Of a stretch of DNA of 64,000 bases, positions 57,175 through 64,000 are shown in pieces. Position numbers and translations under genes: made by a program. The notes beneath the pieces were generated by a model. That model did no database searches and had not been told where the DNA came from. It saw only the letters and a program-made list of their open reading frames with translations. Source of the DNA: Peromyscus leucopus (taxonomy: Eukaryota; Chordata; Mammalia; Rodentia; Cricetidae); contig NC_051070.1 in NCBI RefSeq assembly GCF_004664715.2, forward strand, positions 42,310,456 through 42,374,455, read 5' to 3'. Each line of letters starts with the position of its first letter. The stretch's first letter is position 1.

Positions 57175-57209
<35 letters not shown>
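57175..57209. repeat. (CA)n microsatellite
   Basis: About 35 bases of CA. Confidence 0.95.
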
Positions 57210-57210
<1 letters not shown>

Positions 57211-58184
57211 ACAATAACACAGCTCAGTAAAACTAAATGCATACAACTTTAAAATTCAGTGAATAATGAATATCTCTAATAAGTATGCACAAAGTTTGAA
57301 TTGTAGCAAATTGTTTTGGTAAATACTGACTAGTAAATATTTCAAAATACAGTAAACACAAAGGGTTAAATACAAAACCCACCAAAGGTTACACTAGAGC
57401 AGGCTGAAACCAGACAGAGTTTTAGAAGTGATACTGAGTTGAACTGAGAAAGGTAATATAGAAAAAATATAAATATAAAAAGCATATTTTTCTTTTCTCC
57501 TTCCATAAAAAATTGGAGAGAGACATAGAGAACAGAATTGACATGTCTGTGAATGATACTGGAACAATTATATCTATACGGTTACTGCTAACTTCAAATT
57601 ATACAAAATCCACCAAACAAAATCTTACTGAACAATTACTGTGCTAAGTACTGCTTGGATCAAGAAATTTAGTGAAGCAAGACTTTACTCACACATATCG
57701 TGCATTTCTTCTTCCCTTCCCATAGTGTCCTATTTTTACATTAAACCAAATACTTAGATAGTGATTATTATCTACTAGGTGATGTTTCTCAAATGGCTGC
57801 AATCTCCATGGTATACAGAATAGTGCTCTTATAATACAAATCAGATTCCATGTTCTACTAATAGCTTCTCTTTGGGGAGTTAAACAGCACTGTAGAGCAT
57901 GGAAGATAAATTAACTTCTATAACCAAGGCTTCTATTGCTGTTATATTAAATACACAACACCTTGAGTGTTTTACTGTTTTAAGTCATCTGCAACCTTGT
58001 TCTCTCACTTTCTCTCCTTTCTATGAATTTGTTCAACCATTTTCCCTGCCACAGGATATAGCACCCCATTCAACTTGGTCCTTACAGAGAGACATTTCTC
58101 ATCTTTTTTAGATTTATTATTATCATCTGCTTTACAAAGTACAGAGACCACTCCACCTGACCTTTTATACTGCCTTGCTCTTTA
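57210..58184. other. Single-copy AT-rich sequence
   Basis: No element recognised. The 70-codon frame at 57899-58111 is unsupported. Confidence 0.55.
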
Positions 58185-58199
58185 AGATTAGTTCTTTCC

Positions 58200-58370
58200 G
58201 CCGGGCGGTGGTGGCAAACACCTTTAATCCTAGCACTCGGGAGGCAGAGCCAGGCGGATCTCTGTGAGTTCGAGGCCAGCCTGGGCTACCAAGTGAGCTC
58301 AAGGAAAGGCGCAAAGCTACGCAGAGAAACCCTGTCTCGAAAAACCAAAAAAAAAAAAAATTAAAAAAAA
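58200..58370 (+). mobile_element. B1 SINE, forward, with 15-base TSD
   Basis: The element starts 'GCCGGGCGGTGGTGGCAAAC' and passes 'GAGGCAGAGCCAGGCGGATC', 'GAGTTCGAGGCCAGCCTGGG' and 'GAAAGGCGCAAAGCTACGCA' to an A-rich tail. AGATTAGTTCTTTCC at 58185-58199 and 58371-58385 is an exact duplication. CpGs are well preserved, so this is one of the younger insertions in the window. Confidence 0.96.
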
Positions 58371-58427
58371 AGATTAGTTCTTTCCAATAGCATCTCAGTG
58401 GGTATATTAAGTACACTTAAGGGTATG

Positions 58428-58772
58428 TGCTGTGGATATCACTCTATATAAATAAAACACTGATGGCCAGTGACCAGGCAGGAAGTATAGGCGGGACAAA
58501 GAGAGAGGATAATTGGGGAAACAGGAAGAAGGAGGGAGAGACACTGCAGCCACCGCCAGGACAAGCAGCATGTAAAGATGCCGGTAAGCCACCAGCCATG
58601 TGGCAAAGTATAGATTTATAAAAATGGGTTAATTTAAGATATAAGAACAGTTAGCAAGAAGCCTGCCAAGGCCATACAGTTTATCAGTAATATAAGTCTG
58701 AGTGATTATTTTATATGTGGATTGTGGGACTGTGGGGCTTGGTGGAGCCTGGAGAGAAGCCCTCCAACAACA
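58428..58772 (+). mobile_element. Solo LTR, short subfamily, forward, perfect TSD
   Basis: Ends are TGCTGTGGATATC and TCCAACAACA, and the flanks GGTATG (58422-58427 and 58773-58778) are an exact 6-base duplication. Its 345 bases align along their length with the reverse copy at 32.7 kb. 'CTCTATATAAATAAAACACT' near the start has a TATA-like core. The frame 58427-58621 and its minus counterpart are chance frames inside the LTR. Confidence 0.95.
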
Positions 58773-58849
58773 GGTATGTCCCATGCCCAATAGTAGATGG
58801 CCAATGATATTTTTGTGCACTTTTTATCTCATGTTTCTTTGCTTGGGCC

Positions 58850-59020
58850 TTTTAAATGTTTATTTATTTATTTTTGGTTTTTGGAGACTGGGTTTCTTTG
58901 TGTAGCCTTGGCTGTCCTAGAACTAGTTTTGTAGACTAGGCTGGCCTCAAACTCTCAGAAAATCCTACTGGTCTTTGTCTACTGAGTGCTGCAATTAAAG
59001 GTGTATGCCACTGCTTCCCA
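58850..59020 (-). mobile_element. B1 SINE, reverse, with TSD
   Basis: A long A/T-rich tail precedes 'GTAGACTAGGCTGGCCTCAA' and 'ACTGAGTGCTGCAATTAAAG'. TTGCTTGGGCC (58839-58849) and TTGTTTGGGCC (59021-59031) form a target duplication with one mismatch. It is clearly more diverged than the B1 at 58.2 kb. Confidence 0.88.
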
Positions 59021-59101
59021 TTGTTTGGGCCATTTTTTTTTTTTTTTTGTCTTACTGGCAGTTGCTTATATATATGGCTTCTGCATTTGTATTTTTATGG
59101 A

Positions 59102-59103
59102 TT

Positions 59104-59167
<64 letters not shown>

Positions 59168-59170
59168 TCT
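59102..59170. repeat. (TC)n microsatellite
   Basis: About 65 bases of TC in the L1 3' UTR. Three staggered frames of 60-77 codons (59,005-59,238) are Ser-Leu artefacts. Confidence 0.95.
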
Positions 59171-59327
59171 CATCTGTGTGTATATTTTCCTGTTGTATCC
59201 TAAAGACAGAAAGAAATAAATGTCATGGAGTTGGGTGAGTCAGGAGGTGGGGAAGATCTGGAAGAAGTTAGTGGATGAAAAAGTTCGATTCAAAAATATT
59301 ACATCAAATGTTTTAATTAAAAAAAAT

Positions 59328-59500
59328 GGTCAATGTTGGTTTTGGTGACACATGCTTGCAACTGTAGCCTTTGGCAGGCAGAGGCTGGGAGACCTTAAGT
59401 TTGAAACCAGCCTGAGTTACAGGGAGTAAGTTGGAAGCCAGACAGGATTACATAGGTTTTGTCTCAAGACAAAAAAATAAATAAATAAATAAATAAACCA
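59328..59500 (+). mobile_element. Old B1 SINE, forward
   Basis: 'GGTGACACATGCTTGCAACT', 'GCAGGCAGAGGCTGGGAGAC', 'TTGAAACCAGCCTGAGTTAC' and 'GGTTTTGTCTCAAGACAAAA' keep the B1 order but with heavy divergence. The tail is (AAAT)n. No CpGs survive, in line with an old insertion. Confidence 0.8.
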
Positions 59501-61154
59501 AAACCCACAAAAGAGAGCCCTCATTCACTTTCCTGCATTTACTCTAAAATGTGAGCCATGGAGCCAGAGCATCTTATTCAGCTCTAAGGTCATCACAATG
59601 TAATCTACTCAGACATAGTAAAAATATGTCTAAAAACGTTTTTGCCCAAAATGTAAAACAAATAGTGTATTAACTGATTTAATTAAAAATATATTAAAAT
59701 ATAACTGTTTTGGATTTGTTAAATAGTGTAGCATTGAGGAACGTCACAGGAAAAAAAAAATGAATAACCAAAGTTCCAGAATAATGGTATGAAACAAATT
59801 CTAATGACAGCCTTTGACACTGGCCTGTGTCATGATACTCACCTTCGAAAATTTAGCAGACACTCCTCAAGCAAAGAGCTTAGTAACAGAAAAATGGCAG
59901 GGTTTGTTTCCATAATAACTTGAAGAGAACAACTGGGCAGCCCACTGAGGTTTCTTATTTGGTTGGTTTTGTCCTGACAAACTGCAAACTCATGCACTTA
60001 CAAATAATAGGATTCTGATTCAAAGACTCCTTTGAACTATGACTTGTGTCTACAGAGAGTTTGTTCTTGCTAGTGAACTTATCAATTTCTTCTTATTTGC
60101 CCAGCAGACACCCCACACTACCACCACCACCAAATTGGGTTTCTAGGAAAAGCAACAGGCTAGATCCCATTACTGTCCTACAGTAAGGCTCACTTACTTA
60201 AACAGAACTGTTTACCTCTGACAACCCCACATAAATCCCAAATGGAAGCCATGGTGATCAAGAGGCAAGCTAGAGGTACACTCTGCTGCTTGAACTAGCA
60301 CATTTCTACTGCTAAATAGAAAGAACTCTCCACTGATTCAATTTGAATCAGTCTGTGTTAAATTGGAAAAGTTCTGTCTGATTCAAAGGTATAACATAAA
60401 GAAAAAGACAGCCCGAGTGGGGAAAAAAAATAAGGTCACAGCAAGAAAGGAGCCTGCTGCAGTTACTCAAAACTCTCCAATGCCATGAAAAAGTAAAGCA
60501 AAGGGCCTCAGCAGCATTTCAGGAGACATCAGTGCTTCGGTGACTTGGCAGCTCAGTTTATCAAAACCAGCGCTAATGAGTCCTGCTGCCGAGTCCTGAG
60601 TGGACCATTTACTTTGGCCGTGCTCCAAGGCCACAGGCTTCACCCCTAACCCAAATCAGTAGCTGTGAAGCATGTGCTGTCAGTTACAGAAGAAGGTGCG
60701 TGAACGTTTGACGCAGGAGTGTGAATTCATCACTGTACACTGAAAAGTCAGGTCAAGGTCCAGGTGCTTCTGATGGCATATGAGTGGTTGAAAGACTCAT
60801 CTCAGGATAGAAACAGTGTTACACAGCTTAAGATTTATCAGTTGACACATTTCTCTCACTCTTCTGGGCTAATAACATTTTCTTTAATAATTTAACAACT
60901 AAACATGGGCAGAAGGTCAATTGTAGTTACGAGTAACTTGACCTGCTTAACCCAGTTCAGAGGAGGCCTGGGATCTGACAGACCCATAGAAAGAAAACCA
61001 TCCTAATATGTAACCTTTCATAACCAACCACTGCACATTTTTTGCAAATAAAATTTATAATGCCATGATTCTGCCATAAATGCAACTATAATATCAGTTG
61101 AATATAGGTACACTATATGGAAATTATTTTTTATTCTTCTTACAAAAGTTGTGC

Positions 61155-61187
<33 letters not shown>

Positions 61188-61309
61188 CACTATTGATGTT
61201 TCTTTGAAGGCTTTTCTGACCTTAGTGACCATTTTTCCTCAGGTCTTTTATATTCCATATGGCAGACTTCAAACACAGCTGTTGAGTTGCAATTAATTTA
61301 TTCTTAATT
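59501..61309. other. Single-copy block with a candidate conserved element
   Basis: No gene. The part at about 60,470-60,800 is less AT-rich and retains several CpGs (see findings). A (TTA)n run lies at 61,157-61,188. Confidence 0.55.
61157..61188. repeat. (TTA)n microsatellite
   Basis: About ten TTA units. Confidence 0.95.
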
Positions 61310-62160
61310 TTTAAAGTTTAACAAACAATAATTGTACAGATTTATGAGACATAATTTATGTTTATAATGTAAAATGATTAACCCAGGGTATGGAACAAAT
61401 CTATAATCTGATAGTCATTTTTGTGTGGTAAAAGATTTATTTACTTTCAATAAAAAAATCTTTAATCTATTCATTAATAATTTAAAATATACAAAGCACT
61501 ATTGTTTGTTATAATCATCACTTTATATTTAAAAATATAAAAATCATGAAACATTTCTCATGTCTCCTCCGATCCTGCCCCCTGGTAGCCATGGTCCTAT
61601 TCTTTACATTTATTAGTTCATTGTTCTATATTTGATTTAGACAGATTGTGTACTCTTGGATTTTCTGTACCTAGTTTATTTACTCAATACATATTCCCAA
61701 ATTCACCTGCATATTTTTAAACGACAATAAACTTCCCAATTAAGAACACATTGCATTTTGTTGTACATGCCACGTTTCCTATATGCATTTGATGAACTAA
61801 TTTGTTTCTAATATTTTGTGAGTTGTAAATGATGATTCAGTCAAAGTTTCAGTCAATATCAACATGAATGCAGATATATCTTTGGCATACTGATGTAAAT
61901 TATTTGAGATACATACCTAGAAATTAATATCAACCACAGTGTTTTCAACAGTTATGTTAATGTCCATTCCTTCAGTAGGAACAGGATTTGCTTTACTGAA
62001 CATGTCAAAGCTAGCTGTCTTTCTCATATAGAAATGAGGTGATGCCTCTTTGTGATTTTAATTGTTATTTGTCTGAGTAGTAATGATGGATAATTTTCAT
62101 CTATTTGCTATCATTTTTGTATCTCCTTTTGAAGTATCTATTTCTTCAGAGTAGTGGATT
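61310..62160 (-). mobile_element. Ancient mammalian L1, reverse orientation
   Basis: Read along the plus strand, it follows the reverse complement of an old L1M-type 3' UTR and ORF2 end: 'AATTGTACAGATTTATGAGA', 'CCCCCTGGTAGCCATGGTCC', 'GAATGCAGATATATCTTTGG', 'GAAATGAGGTGATGCCTCTT', 'CTCCTTTTGAAGTATCTATT'. No frame survives. It is the only L1 piece in the window that points the other way. Confidence 0.7.
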
Positions 62161-63197
62161 TCAGCTGACAATAACCTAAAGACAGAATGAAGCCTCCCTC
62201 TACTGACTCCTGGGAGTGGTCAGCCAGAATCTGAGCACTGACAAGAAATTCCTCCAAGGAAAACGTGCAGCAAGGACAGGAATGTAATTGATGAAAATTA
62301 CCACTATTGGGTCTTGTAATTATCATGCGTTTGAAACTAACAAATGTTAAATCGTGAGCATAAATAGAAAATGACTATAAATTATAGGATGACCTAGGAT
62401 CAACAAAAGCAATAATGAAGGATGGAGAAAGTTATGATCAGCAACTAATTTTTCAGTGAGTTAAAAATGTTTTAATAGAACATTGATGGACATGTTTTGA
62501 TATTAAAAGAATTACAGTGTGAGAATATACAAAAGATAAACACATTAAAGTTTTATGTGAAGGATTTGCTTCATGGTTAATTAGTCATCCCAACTTGCTT
62601 GATTATTACAATAGCAAATTCTTGACAAAGAAGCACATAAGTCAGAAAAGTGTTATCATTAAGTAAATTATAATATCCAGGCATTTGTTTGAATATGACA
62701 AACTCTTTTAGGGAATAATGTGTAGGCCCAACAGAAATCCAGATTTTTCAATCATTAAATCTAGACAAAAGTTTGTGCAATGAAAAGATAAGAAATAATC
62801 CAATAAGTTGGACAGTATAACTACCCAGGTAATTAATATCAATCGATTGATAATTTAAATGAACAAGTGTTAGAGAAAATATCCAACAAAATTAAGACCA
62901 TTCAGAATACTCAGTATTGGAAAAGTAAAATGAATGCGCAACAAAAGAAAAATAGGAGCACACATGGGGTGGGCGATACAGGAAGGTAATTAGAATAACT
63001 AATTTTAAAAAATGGGGAATTCCCAGAAAGTATGTTTGACATTAGCCATATGACAATAAAAAATAAATACTGAATGACTCTGGGAAGGGTAATATGTAAG
63101 GGTAGAATGCCACTTTATCTCTTTATATCTTTAACGGAAACTTTTACTCATTTTTAGATTATATGTTCCTAAAAATGGAAGACCAATTCATTTTGTT
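62161..63197. other. Single-copy AT-rich sequence
   Basis: No element or gene recognised. The 62-codon minus frame at 62138-62326 is unsupported. Confidence 0.55.
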
Positions 63198-63208
63198 TTC
63201 TGTGAACA

Positions 63209-63608
63209 GGGGCTGGGGAGATGTCTCAGTTAGTGAAATTCTTGCCTTGCAAGCATGAGGTTGAGTTCAGATCCCCAGTACCTAAATAAATCACAACATG
63301 GTAGGTACTAGTATGTATCTGTAACCCTTGGATAGAGTAGTGGTTTGAGAAGTAGGGAGTGGAGACAGATGGATCCAGTAGGGTCCCTGATCAGCCGATC
63401 AGTGTGCTTTGAATCTAGTAAGAGACCTTGTTTTAAAAATAAAAGATGGAGAGTGATAAAGAAAGATTTAGGCTCTCTCTCAGGCCTCCCCATCCACTTG
63501 TGCACATGTGCACCTGCACCTGCCCATACACTAGCAGAAATGTGCACACACCCATGCACCACATATACATTAAATAAATACATTTTTTAAATCAACAATA
63601 AAAATGAA
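63209..63608 (+). mobile_element. Full-length B4 SINE with 11-base TSD
   Basis: 'GGGGCTGGGGAGATGTCTCA' and 'TTGCCTTGCAAGCATGAGGT' form the tRNA/ID-like head, 'GTATCTGTAACCCTTGGATA' the B1-like middle, and 'AGAGACCTTGTTTTAAAAAT' and a CACATGTGCACC-rich part the tail, ending in AATAAATAC. TTCTGTGAACA at 63198-63208 and 63609-63619 is an exact duplication. The opposed frames of 81 and 91 codons at 63.3-63.6 kb are chance frames in the SINE. Confidence 0.93.
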
Positions 63609-63619
63609 TTCTGTGAACA

Positions 63620-64000
63620 ATCTGTAAAGGTGAACTCTAAATGTGGGTTAGCATCTAATCCACAGAACACGAAGTTTTCAAAACAATGAAGGCAGTAGTT
63701 TTCAGGATTTTTCTCCTTCACTCAAGCATGAGCTAAAAGAATGAGTTGGGTAGATTTTTTTCACCCCATTATTTTATCTCTTCACACAAAGATACAGTGT
63801 GTTTACATTCTTTACAGGAATTCTGTGTAGACAAAATTATGGGTGACATTTTTCTGGTTGCTCTCAGGGTCTCTAAGATCACTGTCACCCCCTCTTGACA
63901 GGCTGATGTCGATGCCTAACCGCCTTCTTAACACAGATATGTTGCTCTATATGAAGTTTTTTACACGGGAGACTTGGGATATCAGAGAGTTTATGAGACA
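63620..64000. other. Single-copy sequence to the window end
   Basis: Nothing recognised. A slightly CpG-containing patch lies near 63,905-63,925. Confidence 0.5.

Larger units (their letters stand above)
58386..59327 (+). mobile_element. Rodent L1 3' UTR tail hosting an LTR and a B1
   Basis: The host tail reads 'CACTTAAGGGTATG' before the LTR and 'GTCCCATGCCCAATAGTAGA' after it. The T-rich part continues past the B1, then come TC repeats, 'GACAGAAAGAAATAAATGTC', a GGAGGTGGGGAAGATCTGG block and an A-rich end. The same order occurs in the L1 tail at 9.3-9.6 kb. Confidence 0.85.

Overview
This window is nuclear DNA of a rodent, most likely a cricetid (deer mouse, vole or hamster group). The evidence is the repeat content. 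There are B1 SINEs in the cricetid form, B3 and B4 SINEs, many 3' ends of rodent L1 elements, and a family of solo LTRs that I associate, without being able to verify the name, with mys/ERV2-like elements of cricetids. The sequence is AT-rich and CpG-poor, with long dinucleotide microsatellites. I find no protein-coding gene, exon chain, tRNA, rRNA, CRISPR array or prokaryotic feature. Every open reading frame I inspected is short and is either built from a microsatellite, or lies in an L1 or SINE, or is unrecognised and plausibly random. The window reads as intergenic or intronic DNA.

Layout. 0-9.6 kb: a B4 SINE, an old LINE-2 tail, two rodent L1 tails, an ancient L1 scrap, a B3 SINE, a B1 and a medium-reiterated repeat with a long (TG)n(CG)n core. 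9.6-20.3 kb: mostly single-copy AT-rich sequence. 20.3-31 kb: two solo LTRs, several SINE and L1 tails, a dense microsatellite cluster and an unrecognised block with fairly open frames at 29.7-31.0 kb. 31.1-43.3 kb: an almost continuous pile of mobile elements. It holds a roughly 4.4-kb 5'-truncated L1 broken up by other insertions, another L1 tail carrying a B1, a medium-reiterated repeat split by a solo LTR, and a 3.7-kb provirus whose 3' LTR is itself interrupted by a solo LTR. 43.3-58.2 kb: mostly single-copy, with one L2/MIR tail, a B4 and a repeat split by a tiny L1. 58.2-59.5 kb: an L1 tail carrying a solo LTR and a B1. 59.5-64 kb: single-copy sequence with a candidate conserved element near 60.5 kb, an ancient L1 in reverse orientation, and a full-length B4 with clear target-site duplications.

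What is most informative is the order of insertion events. Many boundaries are exact because target-site duplications (TSDs) survive. The points most worth following are the nested provirus (38,922-42,600), the six solo LTRs in two subfamilies, the one-sided orientation of all rodent L1 pieces, the damaged LTR copy at 37.2-37.6 kb that may be an assembly problem, and the candidate conserved elements near 47.8 and 60.6 kb. I found no evidence for a new multi-gene system. Family names rest on recognition of characteristic sequence, not on a library search.
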